Shown here: one piece after another, positions 42,485 to 51,065 of the stretch
How positions within the stretch are numbered: the first letter of the stretch is position 1
How the letters are laid out: each line of letters opens with the position of its first letter
From: Kribbella monticola
GTDB lineage: Bacteria > Actinomycetota > Actinomycetes > Propionibacteriales > Kribbellaceae
Direction: 5' to 3'
Length of the DNA stretch: 64,000 nucleotides
Assembly: GCF_003261635.1 (NCBI RefSeq)
Contig: NZ_QFXK01000034.1
Coordinates: forward strand, 1 to 64,000
Position numbers and translations under genes: made by a program
The notes under the pieces: generated by a model
Told to the model about the DNA's origin: nothing
The model's input: the letters and a program-made list of their open reading frames with translations, nothing else
Database searches by the model: none

Positions 42485-44220
42485 CGGTAGACCCGCACGT
42501 AGTCGACGAGCATCCGAGACGGGAACGGCGTCGCCGAGTTCGGCGGGCCGGGGAAGTCGCCGCCGACGGCCAGGTTGAGGATCAGGTAGAACGGGTGGTC
42601 GTAGATCCACGGACCACGCGTCGCCTCGAGTTGCGCCTTGTCGACTGTGAAGACGGTGATGCCGTCGACCTGGTACGTGATGCCGGTCGAGTTCCAGAGC
42701 ATCGTCCAGGTGTGGAAGTCGTTCGCGAAGTCGGCGCCACCCGGCAGGCCGTACGATCCGCCGTACCCGCCGGCGCCGTTGTACGCCGGAGCGTGCAGCG
42801 TCGAGTAGGCCTTGGTGGTCTCGCGGCCGAGGATCTCCATGATGTCGATCTCGCCGTTGTACGGCCACGGCCGGCCGGTCAGGAAGTCCGAGCCCATCAT
42901 CCAGAACGCCGGCCAGAAACCGTTGCCCTTGGGCACCTTGATCCGCGCCTCGATCTTGCCGTACGTCGTATCGAACTTCGTCCCCGTGTTGATCCGGGCC
43001 GACGTGTACTGACAGGTCCCGCTGCCGCTGACCGGGTCGATCGGGCAGGCGGAGCCCGGCGTCACCTCACGACGGGCCTCCAGGACGAGATGACCCTGGC
43101 CGTCGGTCTGGACGTTGTTGTCGGTGTAGACCTGCAACTCGCCGTTCTGGCCGTTGCCCGGGTCGGCACGCCACTTGCTCGCGTCCGGTTTGGCACCGGC
43201 GGCGCTGTTGAACTCGTCCGACCAGATCAGCTGCGGCGGGTTCGCCGGGTCGGCCGGCGGGGTCGGCGGCGTGGTGGGCGCACCGCCGGTGCCGTAGACC
43301 TGGAACTCCCAGAGCGAGTATCCGTACGGCGTATTGCGCTGCGTCCCGTACATCCGCACGTAGCGCCCGGTGCCGGTGATGTTCAGCGTCTCCTTGAATC
43401 CGGGCCCGTTGGTCGTTGTGTAGATCGGCGTCCAGTTGGTCGCGTCGTTGGAGACCTGGATCTGGTACGACTTCGCCGACGCGGGGTCCCATTGCAGGAT
43501 GACCTTGTCGATCTGGGCGGTCGCGCCGAGGTCGACGTAGATCCAGCCCGGGTCGACCCAGCCGGTGTCGGTCGTGGTCGCCCAGCGGCTGGCCGGATCG
43601 AGGTCGAAAGCTCTGGCCGGCGTGCATTCCCAGCAGTTGCCGTCGCTCTGCTGCGACGAGGCGACGCCAGGCTTGTTGTACGACAGGAGTTTGCTGCCGG
43701 GAACCGTGCCGCTGGTGCTGCCGAAGACCTTGAACTCCCACAGCGAATAGCCCCACTGGGTTGCGCGCTGCGTCCCGAGCAGTCGGACGTAGCGGCCGGA
43801 GCCCGAGACGTTCAAGGTCTGGTTGCCACCGCTGCCGGTGGTCGTGCTGTAGATGGAGGTCCAGTTGTTGCCGTCGGCAGACGTCTGGAGCTGGAAGGCC
43901 TTCGCGTACGCCGCTTCCCAGCTGAGCTGGACCTGACTGACGGTGGCGGTCTGACCGAGGTCGATCTGGAGCGACTGCGGGTCGCTGAAGGTGCTGGACC
44001 AGCGCGTGCCTGGGTCGCCGTCGACCGCCGCGGTGGCCGGGAAGGCGACGCTTTCGGTCGAGGATGCGGTGACGGGCTTGCCTTGGGACAGTAGCGAGTC
44101 GGCGGCGTTCGCCGACGGGCTGACGACGAGAGCGATGAAGAAGCTCATCGCGACGGCGAGGAGTGTCGCGGTCCTGAGGCGGCCGCGGCGGCGGGCAGGG
44201 GGCGGGGAAAGCGTCTGCAT
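42481..44220 (-). CDS. Secreted GH16 laminarinase with two discoidin domains
   Basis: The 579-residue enzyme has a signal peptide (about 1-39), two discoidin/CBM32-like domains (about 40-165 and 180-310), a Pro/Thr linker, and a GH16 domain (about 330-579). The GH16 signature ExDxxE is GEIDIMEILG, with WPAFWMMGSD before it. GH16 enzymes of this type cut beta-1,3-glucans. The ATG at 44220 is 6 nt after GGAG; an ATG at 44226 has no spacing. Three LacI-type operators lie upstream. It is translationally coupled to the DUF1996 gene. Confidence 0.93.
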   Translation of the reverse strand: MQTLSPPPARRRGRLRTATLLAVAMSFFIALVVSPSANAADSLLSQGKPVTASSTESVAFPATAAVDGDPGTRWSSTFSDPQSLQIDLGQTATVSQVQLSWEAAYAKAFQLQTSADGNNWTSIYSTTTGSGGNQTLNVSGSGRYVRLLGTQRATQWGYSLWEFKVFGSTSGTVPGSKLLSYNKPGVASSQQSDGNCWECTPARAFDLDPASRWATTTDTGWVDPGWIYVDLGATAQIDKVILQWDPASAKSYQIQVSNDATNWTPIYTTTNGPGFKETLNITGTGRYVRMYGTQRNTPYGYSLWEFQVYGTGGAPTTPPTPPADPANPPQLIWSDEFNSAAGAKPDASKWRADPGNGQNGELQVYTDNNVQTDGQGHLVLEARREVTPGSACPIDPVSGSGTCQYTSARINTGTKFDTTYGKIEARIKVPKGNGFWPAFWMMGSDFLTGRPWPYNGEIDIMEILGRETTKAYSTLHAPAYNGAGGYGGSYGLPGGADFANDFHTWTMLWNSTGITYQVDGITVFTVDKAQLEATRGPWIYDHPFYLILNLAVGGDFPGPPNSATPFPSRMLVDYVRVYR

Positions 44221-44253
44221 GGGCATCTCCAGGGCGGGCGGGAAGAGAGGCGG

Positions 44254-44265
44254 GGGAACGTTCCC
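44254..44265. promoter_or_regulatory. LacI-type operator upstream of GH16
   Basis: GGGAACGTTCCC is a perfect 12-bp palindrome 33 bp upstream of the GH16 start codon. Confidence 0.75.
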
Positions 44266-44359
44266 TAAGCCTGAGAGTTCCGTGCTCCGGGAACGGTGTC
44301 AAGACTTCGGCAGCGATCGGAACACAACCTGGGTGTCAGTCCGGAGAACGCCTTGACAA

Positions 44360-44371
44360 GGTTCCGGAACC
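44360..44371. promoter_or_regulatory. Palindrome in the GH16/LacI gap
   Basis: GGTTCCGGAACC is a perfect palindrome with the TTCC/GGAA core inverted relative to the other two sites. It may be a third, weaker operator or a chance palindrome. Confidence 0.35.
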
Positions 44372-44389
44372 GCCGGGATGCTCAGTCCT

Positions 44390-44403
44390 GGGGAACGCTC
44401 CCC
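44390..44403. promoter_or_regulatory. LacI-type operator upstream of the LacI gene
   Basis: GGGGAACGCTCCCC is a near-palindrome: its left arm matches the GH16 site and its right arm matches the CebR-like site at 10968. It ends 25 bp before the preferred GTG start and would lie inside the gene if the ATG at 44378 were used. Confidence 0.65.
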
Positions 44404-44428
44404 GCTGTTCGAGGCCGAGGGGGTACGC

Positions 44429-45424
44429 GTGCGACGACCGACCCTGCATGCCGTCGCGGCCCGGGCCGGAGTGTCGAAGTCCAGCGTTTCCCGGGTGATC
44501 AACGGCGAGCCCACGGTGGCCCCGGAGATCCGGCAGATCGTGATGGCCGCCGTGACCGAGCTCGGCTACGTACCGAACGGCGCAGCCCGCAACCTGGTCA
44601 CCCAGAAGACCAACACGATCGCGATCATCGTCTCGGACCCGCCGGCCGGCCTGGTCTCGGACGATCCGATGTTCGCGATGGTGGTTCGCGCGGCCTCCCG
44701 CGAACTCGAGGCCGCGGGCAAGCAGGTGTCACTCGTGCTGGCGGGCTCCGACGAGAGCCGCCAGCGCGTCGAGCAGTACCTGGCCGCGGGTCACGTCGAC
44801 GGCGCCATGCTGGTCTCGATGGACGGCGCCGACCCGCTCCCGGCCGCCCTCGCGCGGACCGGGCTGCCGGTCGTGTCGCACGGCCGGCTGGCAACACCGG
44901 GCCTGATGCCGTACGTCGACAACGACAACATCGGTGGCGCCACCAAAGCCGTGCAGCATCTTCTCGACCAGGGCCGGCAGCGGATCGCCACCATCTCCGG
45001 TCCGTTGGACATGACGGCAGCACAGGACCGCCTGACGGCGTACCGGGACACGCTGCGAGGCACCGGGCGGCGGTCGATCGTTGCCCTCGGCGACTTCACC
45101 CGGATCTCCGGTGCCGAGGCGATGCGGCAACTGCTCGACGACGATCCGCAGCTCGACGCGGTGTTCGCTGCCAACGACCTGATGGCGATCGGCGCCCTGC
45201 GGACCCTCCGGGAAGCGGGACGGCGGGTGCCGGACGACGTCGCGGTGGTCGGCTTCGACGACATCGAGGCCGCGCTCTACACCGCTCCCCCGCTGACCAC
45301 CGTCCGCAGCCCGATGGGCGACCAAGCTGCCGGGACAACTCGGTTGCTGCTCGACCTGCTCGCCCACGGCGATGCGGATTCGGTCATCCTGCCGACCGAG
45401 CTCGTCATTCGCGAGTCAGCCTAG
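44429..45424 (+). CDS. LacI-family regulator
   Basis: The 331-residue protein has the LacI helix-turn-helix (TLHAVAARAGVSKSSVSRVING), the hinge (PNGAARNLVTQKT), and a periplasmic-binding-protein-like sugar domain (IISDPP-type strand, then SHGRLATPG and VFAANDLMAIGALRTL). I choose GTG 44429, with GAGGGGG 5-6 nt before it, over ATG 44378, because the operator lies between them. It is divergent from the laminarinase operon and probably represses it and itself. The ligand is likely a gluco-oligosaccharide. Confidence 0.9.
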   Translation: MRRPTLHAVAARAGVSKSSVSRVINGEPTVAPEIRQIVMAAVTELGYVPNGAARNLVTQKTNTIAIIVSDPPAGLVSDDPMFAMVVRAASRELEAAGKQVSLVLAGSDESRQRVEQYLAAGHVDGAMLVSMDGADPLPAALARTGLPVVSHGRLATPGLMPYVDNDNIGGATKAVQHLLDQGRQRIATISGPLDMTAAQDRLTAYRDTLRGTGRRSIVALGDFTRISGAEAMRQLLDDDPQLDAVFAANDLMAIGALRTLREAGRRVPDDVAVVGFDDIEAALYTAPPLTTVRSPMGDQAAGTTRLLLDLLAHGDADSVILPTELVIRESA

Positions 45425-45485
45425 AAGCCTTCTACAGCAGGTCCCGTACTGCGGTTGCCGCGCGAGTCGCTGGGGCCGAGGCGGA

Positions 45486-46640
45486 TCAGAGTTGGGTGAG
45501 GCCGAGGGCGATCAGGCGGTCGCGGAGCCAGGCAAGCTCGCCGGCGATTCCTTCGGCCAGTTCCTCCTTGCTCTTGGGTGGCGACGGGAGGACCGACCAG
45601 GTGTAGGTCTCGCACTCCAGGTGATGGGTCAGCGGCTCGGGACCTCCGACGAGGTGCCGCAGGCTTTCTTCGACAACGTCGGTGGTGCTGGTCAAGGGCG
45701 TCCGCGGCGGGGCGTGCACGGGGATATGGAAGTGCGCTCGCCAGGACGCATGCCCGGACAGCTCGCCGACGAGATCGAGGTCGTCGACACCTGGTCCGCC
45801 GTACTCGCGGATCTGGTGCAGGAACTTGGGCTCGGCGAACTTCGCCAGCGCCTCGCGGGCCGCCGGGTCCCACGGCGAGGCGAGGTGCAGGGCGGCCGAG
45901 AGCTCGCTCTTCACGATCTCGACGTTCGCTTCGGCAAGGAGCGCGAACGACCTACCCGGCTCCTCGAACTGCACCGCCAGATGACACGTGTCCAAACAGA
46001 TCCCCACCCGCGAGCCACCAGTCGACGCGGCGTACGGGTTCAGCCAGTTGGCGGCTTGGCCGATCATTTCGAGGACGCAGCCTGGTTCGGGCTCGACGGC
46101 GAGCCGGATCCGGCGGCCGGTTCTGGTGTGGACCCGGGCGAGGTGCTCGTCGAGTTTGTCGAACGCCTGTCGCGCCTGAGCGTTCCGGCTCCGGCTCCAC
46201 GGCGTACGCCAGGCCAGCGGCAGCGTGGAGATCGACCCGTACGCCGCATCGGCGGGCAGCAATTCGCTCAGCACCTTGACGAGATCGAGGGTGTAGTCGA
46301 GGCGCGCCGGCTCGGTCCAGTCCGGCTGGTACACCTTCTTGCCGATCACGCGATCGTGGAACCCGGAGTACGAAAAGCCGTTCAGGGTAACGACTTCCAG
46401 GCCGTTCCGGTCGAGTGCGCGGGCAAGTCGGCTGAGGGCGATCGGTGAGTTGGCCAGCCGCTCGGCGAGGGTGTTCGCGAGCCAGAGCCCGACGCCGAGG
46501 ACGGGCACCTTGAGATGTTTGCGGACCAGCGAGGAGAAGCCGTCGAGCTGGGCGATGACGCCTTCGAGTTCCTCCGCGGGATGCACGTTCGTGCAGTAGC
46601 CGAGATGGACGATCGAACCGTCAGGGTGCCGGAACCTCAT
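45486..46640 (-). CDS. eboE: EboE-type metabolite traffic protein
   Basis: The 384-residue protein matches EboE, a xylose-isomerase-like TIM barrel. Its N-terminal YCTNVHPAEELEGVIAQL is the family signature. Inner motifs are VVTLNGFSYSGFH, AVEPEPGCVLEM and GICLDTCHLAVQFE. EboE belongs to the EDB/Ebo cluster, thought to carry polyprenylated metabolites to the cell surface. No other ebo gene is visible here; the neighbours are a YibE/F gene and a LacI regulator. A solitary copy is unusual and may act with remote partners. Confidence 0.85.
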   Translation of the reverse strand: MRFRHPDGSIVHLGYCTNVHPAEELEGVIAQLDGFSSLVRKHLKVPVLGVGLWLANTLAERLANSPIALSRLARALDRNGLEVVTLNGFSYSGFHDRVIGKKVYQPDWTEPARLDYTLDLVKVLSELLPADAAYGSISTLPLAWRTPWSRSRNAQARQAFDKLDEHLARVHTRTGRRIRLAVEPEPGCVLEMIGQAANWLNPYAASTGGSRVGICLDTCHLAVQFEEPGRSFALLAEANVEIVKSELSAALHLASPWDPAAREALAKFAEPKFLHQIREYGGPGVDDLDLVGELSGHASWRAHFHIPVHAPPRTPLTSTTDVVEESLRHLVGGPEPLTHHLECETYTWSVLPSPPKSKEELAEGIAGELAWLRDRLIALGLTQL

Positions 46641-46781
46641 CGCCGTGCTCCGCGCAGGATCGAGTGGCCCCAGCGACGTCGCATCCGTTGCTCCTCACGA
46701 TCAACGGCCACGGAAGGTGATCTTGGGCGTACCTTGAGTGACTGCAGGAACTCTAGATCGACCCCGGACTCTTGGGAAGAC

Positions 46782-48239
46782 CTAGGCCTGGGCGGGAGAT
46801 TCTCCTGCTCCGGCAAGGTGTTCCGGCTCCGCCACGAGATCCCGCGGCTCCGCCACGAGATCCCGCGACCGATCGGCGACGGCCATCGCGGCCAGCGCCG
46901 TCGTCAACGGGACGGCCGCGATGATCCCGAGACTGCCGACCAGACCGCGGACCACCTCGACGGCAACCGTCTCCGTGGTGACCACATAGCCGGTCGAGAC
47001 TCCACCGATCGCGAAGACCATGAGCAGCGGAAGCGCCGCACCGGCGTACGCGAGAACCAGGGTGTTGACCACCGAGGCGACGTGAGCGCGGCCGATGCGC
47101 AGCCCGGCTCCGACCAGCGCGGACCGGCTGGCCGACGGATTGGCGGCGGACAACTCCCAGACCGCGCTCGCCTGGGTGACAGTGACATCGTCCAGTACGC
47201 CGAGCGCACCGATGACGATACCGGCCACCAGCACCCCGGGCAGATCGATCCCCGGCACCAGTCCCTTGATCGCCGAAGCACCCTCACTGGCCAGCCCGGT
47301 GAAGAGGCTGAGCTTGACGAATGCCCAGCCGAGGAACGCGGTCAGCGCGAGCGCCGAGATCGTTCCGGCCAGCGCGACCGACGACTGGGCGTTGATCCCG
47401 TGCGTCAGGAACAGTGCGATGACCATGATCACCGAGCCGCCGACGACCGCGACCAGCAGCGGATTCGATCCCTTCACGATCGCCGGCAGGATGAACTGGG
47501 TCAGCGTCACCGCCGTCACGCCGAGCGCGATCAGCGCGGACACCCCTCGCCAGCGCGACAAGGCGATCACCGCGACCGCGAAGATGCCCGCCAGCCACAG
47601 CAACGGCACCTTGCGATCGTGATCCACATAGTCGTACCGCGTATCGATGGTCTTGGCGTCCTGCTTCACGTTCAGCAGCAAGCGGTCGCCGACCTTGATC
47701 GGCAGCGCCACCTGGGCGGCCTTCGGCACCTGGACCGGCGCATCGAGGCCCTTGTCGTTCAGTCCCGGGGTGTCGGTCAGATGAACGGTCGCCTGGTCGC
47801 AGTTGCCGAGCTCCTTCGGGCAGGGAGCCATTGCGATCACCGTTCCGCGCGCACCCTGCTGTTCGGCCGCGGGGACCTTCAGGTCGGCACCCGGCCAGAG
47901 GATGATCATCGCGATCACGGCCGCCGCGATCAGCGGGATCAGGAAGGCGGCAACCACGATCCGCACCCGCCGCGCCACGACGGCATCCGCATCCACCACC
48001 GACGTGTCGACCACGTGATCGCTGTAACCGTGCCCGGCGCCCGATCCGTCGCCCCGCCCGCGGCCGACCGACTGCCCGTCGCCCAGCCCTCGGCTGAGCA
48101 GCCCGTCACCACGCCCGCGGCCGAGCGCCTGGCCGTGACCGTGACCGTGTCCGTGGCCGTGTCCGGAGGGAATGTCGATGCGGGCGCGACGGTTCGGCTT
48201 TCTGTCGGCTCGCCTGCGTCCCACGTTCCGCCTCGGCAT
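46782..48239 (-). CDS. His-rich YibE/F-family membrane protein
   Basis: The 485-residue protein has a His-rich cytosolic head (five HG pairs near residue 25, then Gly/Arg/Asp repeats) and a first membrane helix (about 92-113). An exterior domain with CPKELGNC follows, then about seven more helices with the YibE/F motifs PGVLVAGIVIGALGVLDDVTVTQ and GYVVTTETVAVEVV. Family function is unproven. Sharing a Zur box with the znu operon and the His run point to zinc handling. Two 21-bp repeats lie near the 3' end. The ATG at 48239 is the first with a credible N-terminus. Confidence 0.85.
   Translation of the reverse strand: MPRRNVGRRRADRKPNRRARIDIPSGHGHGHGHGHGQALGRGRGDGLLSRGLGDGQSVGRGRGDGSGAGHGYSDHVVDTSVVDADAVVARRVRIVVAAFLIPLIAAAVIAMIILWPGADLKVPAAEQQGARGTVIAMAPCPKELGNCDQATVHLTDTPGLNDKGLDAPVQVPKAAQVALPIKVGDRLLLNVKQDAKTIDTRYDYVDHDRKVPLLWLAGIFAVAVIALSRWRGVSALIALGVTAVTLTQFILPAIVKGSNPLLVAVVGGSVIMVIALFLTHGINAQSSVALAGTISALALTAFLGWAFVKLSLFTGLASEGASAIKGLVPGIDLPGVLVAGIVIGALGVLDDVTVTQASAVWELSAANPSASRSALVGAGLRIGRAHVASVVNTLVLAYAGAALPLLMVFAIGGVSTGYVVTTETVAVEVVRGLVGSLGIIAAVPLTTALAAMAVADRSRDLVAEPRDLVAEPEHLAGAGESPAQA
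46824..46865. repeat. Two 21-bp tandem repeats near the end of the YibE/F gene
   Basis: Two identical 21-bp units (46824-46844, 46845-46865) encode RDLVAEP twice in the cytosolic tail. Perfect identity suggests a recent duplication. Confidence 0.8.
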
Positions 48240-48257
48240 CCGTCCACTCTCCCTGTT

Positions 48258-48286
48258 TTGACAACCATGTCCAATTAAATGAAAAT
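48258..48286 (+). promoter_or_regulatory. Probable znuA promoter
   Basis: TTGACA (48258-48263) is a perfect -35 box. With a 17-bp spacer the -10 would be GAAAAT (48281-48286), inside the Zur box. This would place the transcript start near 48293. Confidence 0.5.
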
Positions 48287-48294
48287 GATTGTCA
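48280..48294. promoter_or_regulatory. Zur box between YibE/F and znuA
   Basis: TGAAAATGATTGTCA is a near-perfect palindrome matching the actinobacterial Zur consensus (TGAAAATnATTTTCA). It lies in the divergent gap next to the znu operon and could repress both directions in zinc-replete cells. Confidence 0.88.
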
Positions 48295-49262
48295 TGAGAC
48301 CTGTTACTCGCGCTGTTGCCGCCGGCGTCGCCGCACTGGCGGTCGTCACTCTCGCAGGCTGTGGCAACTCTGCTGCAGACGACCCGGCCGGCAGCGGTGA
48401 CAAGCTCGACGTGGTCGCATCGTTCTACCCGCTGGAGTTCATCGCCAAGACGGTCGGTGGCGACGCCGTCCACGTGACGACGCTGACGGCACCAGGCGTC
48501 GAGCCACACGATCTGGAGCTCACGCCGAAGCAGGTCGGCCAGATCGCAAAGGCGAAGCTGGTCGTGTTCGAGAAGGGTCTGCAGCCGGCCGTCGACGAGG
48601 CCATCGAGCAGAACGGCAAGCAGGCCGGCTTCGACGTCGCGCCCGCCGCGAAACTCGAGGCGACCGGCGCCAACTTCGAAGAGGAGGACGGCGCCGCACC
48701 GCCCACCGGCACGGTCAAGCCGGCCGCCTTCACCGAGGACGCCCTCGACCCGCACTTCTGGCTCGACCCGGTCCGGTACGCCGATGTCGTGAAGGCGGTC
48801 ACCGACAAGCTGATCGAGACCGACAGCGCGCATGCCGACGGCTACCGGCAGCGTTCGGAGGCGATGCTGGCCGAGGTGTCCAAGCTCGACAACGACTTCA
48901 GGACCGGCCTGGCGAACTGTCAGCTCAAGACGTTCGTGACCAGTCACCAGGCGTTCGCGTACCTCGCGAAGCGGTACGGTCTGCAGATGGTCGGTATCGC
49001 CGGATTCACCCCCGACGCCGAGCCGACCCCGCAGCGGATCAGGGAGGTCCAGGACATCGTGCGCAAGCAGCGGGTGTCCACGATCTTCTACGAGGAACTC
49101 GTCAGCCCCAAGGTGGCCGAGTCGATCGCCCGCGACGTCCACGTCAAGACCGCGGTCCTGAGCCCCATCGAGGGCCTCTCGGACGCGAACTCCAAGGAGT
49201 CCTACCTCTCCCTGATGCGGGAGAACCTGCAGGAACTCCGGAAGGCGAACAGCTGCGCGTGA
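48294..49262 (+). CDS. znuA: Zinc ABC transporter substrate-binding lipoprotein
   Basis: ZnuA captures zinc outside the cell. The 322-residue product has a lipobox (VVTLAGCGNS) and the metal-binding histidines typical of the family (EPHDLEL, DPHFWLDP, TSHQAFAYL) plus the acidic IFYEELVSPK. A short acidic loop (NFEEEDGAAPP) replaces the longer His-rich loop. I choose ATG 48294 over 48279, because the Zur box overlaps the upstream start. The transcript may be leaderless. Its stop overlaps the znuC start (GTGA). Confidence 0.93.
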   Translation: MRPVTRAVAAGVAALAVVTLAGCGNSAADDPAGSGDKLDVVASFYPLEFIAKTVGGDAVHVTTLTAPGVEPHDLELTPKQVGQIAKAKLVVFEKGLQPAVDEAIEQNGKQAGFDVAPAAKLEATGANFEEEDGAAPPTGTVKPAAFTEDALDPHFWLDPVRYADVVKAVTDKLIETDSAHADGYRQRSEAMLAEVSKLDNDFRTGLANCQLKTFVTSHQAFAYLAKRYGLQMVGIAGFTPDAEPTPQRIREVQDIVRKQRVSTIFYEELVSPKVAESIARDVHVKTAVLSPIEGLSDANSKESYLSLMRENLQELRKANSCA

Positions 49263-50017
49263 CCGATCCAGCCCAGCACCCAACCCCTGCCGTCCAGGTC
49301 ACCGATCTCTCGGTCGACCTGGGCGGCCGGCTCGTACTGCGGGGTGTCGACCTCCAGATCCGCCAGGGCGAGGTGGTTGCCGTCCTCGGCACCAACGGCT
49401 CCGGCAAGTCCACCTTGATCCGGACCGTCGTCGGGTTGCTGCCGGCTGCTCGTGGTGAGGTCAGACTGTTCGGCCAGCCGGTGCCACGGTTCCGTCAGTG
49501 GCAGCGCGTCGGTTACGTGCCGCAGCGGATCACCGCGGCAGGCGGCGTACCGGCCACTGTGCAAGAGGTCGTGTCGTCCGGGCTCTTGTCGCGGCGGCGG
49601 TTGTTCCGTCCGCTCAAGGCGGCGGACCGGCAGGCGGCCGAGCACGCGCTCGAACTCGTGGACATGGCCGACCGCCGCAAGGACGGCGTCGCCGAGTTGT
49701 CCGGTGGACAGCAGCAGCGGGTGCTGATCGCCCGGGCACTGGTGTCGGATCCTGACCTGCTCATCCTCGACGAGCCGACGGCCGGGGTCGACCTGGCCAG
49801 TCAGGCGATCTTCGCCGACGCGATCCGCGAGCGGGTTGCCGGCGGCTCCACGGTGGTGATGGTCAGCCACGACCTCGGTCCGATGGACGCGCTGATCGAT
49901 CGCTCCGTCGTACTGCGTCGCGGCCGGATCGTGTACGACGGTCCGCCGCACGCCTCGCAGACGCATGCCCATGTCCACCCGCACAGCGCGGATGACGAGC
50001 CGGGGTGGCTGTCGTGA
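49259..50017 (+). CDS. znuC: Zinc ABC transporter ATP-binding protein
   Basis: The 252-residue ATPase powers zinc import with ZnuB. It has Walker A GTNGSGKST, signature AELSGGQQQRVLIARAL, Walker B LLILDEPTAG and H-loop VSHD. The C-terminal tail is His-rich (ASQTHAHVHPHS), which is unusual for the ATPase subunit. The gene starts within the znuA stop (GTGA) and overlaps the znuB start. Confidence 0.94.
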   Translation: MTDPAQHPTPAVQVTDLSVDLGGRLVLRGVDLQIRQGEVVAVLGTNGSGKSTLIRTVVGLLPAARGEVRLFGQPVPRFRQWQRVGYVPQRITAAGGVPATVQEVVSSGLLSRRRLFRPLKAADRQAAEHALELVDMADRRKDGVAELSGGQQQRVLIARALVSDPDLLILDEPTAGVDLASQAIFADAIRERVAGGSTVVMVSHDLGPMDALIDRSVVLRRGRIVYDGPPHASQTHAHVHPHSADDEPGWLS

Positions 50018-51018
50018 CGATGTTCCAGCTCGAGTTCATGCAGCGTGCGTTGATCGCAGGTCTGCTGACCGGATTGTCGGCGCCGGCCATCGGCACGTAC
50101 CTGGTCCAGCGCCGGTTGTCGCTGATGGGCGACGGGATCGGGCACATCGCGATCACCGGTGTCGCCCTCGGGCTGCTGACTGGCACCGCGCCCGTGCTGA
50201 CCGCGGTACTGGTCGCTATCGCCGGTGCAACGGCCATCGAGCTCGTCCGGGCTCGCGGGAAGGCGAGCGGCGATGTGGCGCTCGCACTGCTCTTCTATGG
50301 CGGTATCGCTGGTGGCGTGCTGCTGATCGGCCTGGCAGGCCAGGGCGCGGCGACGCTGAACACCTATCTGTTCGGTTCACTCACCACTGTGTCCCAGTCC
50401 GACCTGTACGTCGTGGTCGGCCTCGCCGTGACAGTCCTGGTCGTGGCGATCGGGCTCGGTCCGCAACTGTTCGCGGTGTGCCAGGACGAGGAGTTCGCGC
50501 GAGTCACCGGGCTGCGCGTGCAACTGCTGAACCTGCTGATCGCAGTGATGGCCGCAGTCACTGTGACGGTAGCGATGCGCACGGTTGGTCTGCTGCTGGT
50601 GAGCGCGCTGATGGTGGTGCCTGTCGCTACCGCGCAGCAGGTAACTCGGTCGTTCCGCAGTACGTTCATCACTGCTTGCGCGATCGGGGTGACGGCTTGC
50701 GTGGCCGGCATCATCACGTCGTACAACGCGAACGTGGCGCCCGGCGCGACCATCGTCGTACTGGCGCTGGCTGGGTTCGTGGTCGCCGCGGTCGTCGGCA
50801 CGCTGCTGCGACGTCGGCATGCTGTCAGTGCGCCGCTTGCCGATGAGGAACCCGAGGTCGACATCCCCGAGCCCGCACCGCATGTGGTGAGCTCGGCGCA
50901 CGCCCACGCGCACAACCCGGCATGTGGTCATCCCAAGGTCGAACACGACGACCATGTCGACTACGTGCACGACGGGCATCTGCACGCGGCACACGGGGAT
51001 CACTGGGACGAGCACTGA
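50014..51018 (+). CDS. znuB: Zinc ABC transporter permease with His-rich tail
   Basis: The 334-residue permease has about eight membrane helices and the family loop GDGIGHIAITGVALGL and MRTVGLLLVSALMVVP. A ~60-residue C-terminal cytosolic tail has about 14 histidines (HAHAHNPACGHPKVEHDDH, then DGHLHAAHGDHWDEH), a likely zinc-binding sensor or buffer. GTG 50014 overlaps the znuC stop (GTGA). GTG 50005 and ATG 50020 are alternatives. Confidence 0.92.
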   Translation: MTMFQLEFMQRALIAGLLTGLSAPAIGTYLVQRRLSLMGDGIGHIAITGVALGLLTGTAPVLTAVLVAIAGATAIELVRARGKASGDVALALLFYGGIAGGVLLIGLAGQGAATLNTYLFGSLTTVSQSDLYVVVGLAVTVLVVAIGLGPQLFAVCQDEEFARVTGLRVQLLNLLIAVMAAVTVTVAMRTVGLLLVSALMVVPVATAQQVTRSFRSTFITACAIGVTACVAGIITSYNANVAPGATIVVLALAGFVVAAVVGTLLRRRHAVSAPLADEEPEVDIPEPAPHVVSSAHAHAHNPACGHPKVEHDDHVDYVHDGHLHAAHGDHWDEH

Positions 51019-51065
51019 CTTGGCGGGGAATGAGAGAATACGGTGACGAGATGACAGGAGGCACG

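Noticed and set aside
48279..48293. Five extra N-terminal codons of znuA
   Set aside because: They coincide with the Zur box, and the signal sequence is complete from 48294.
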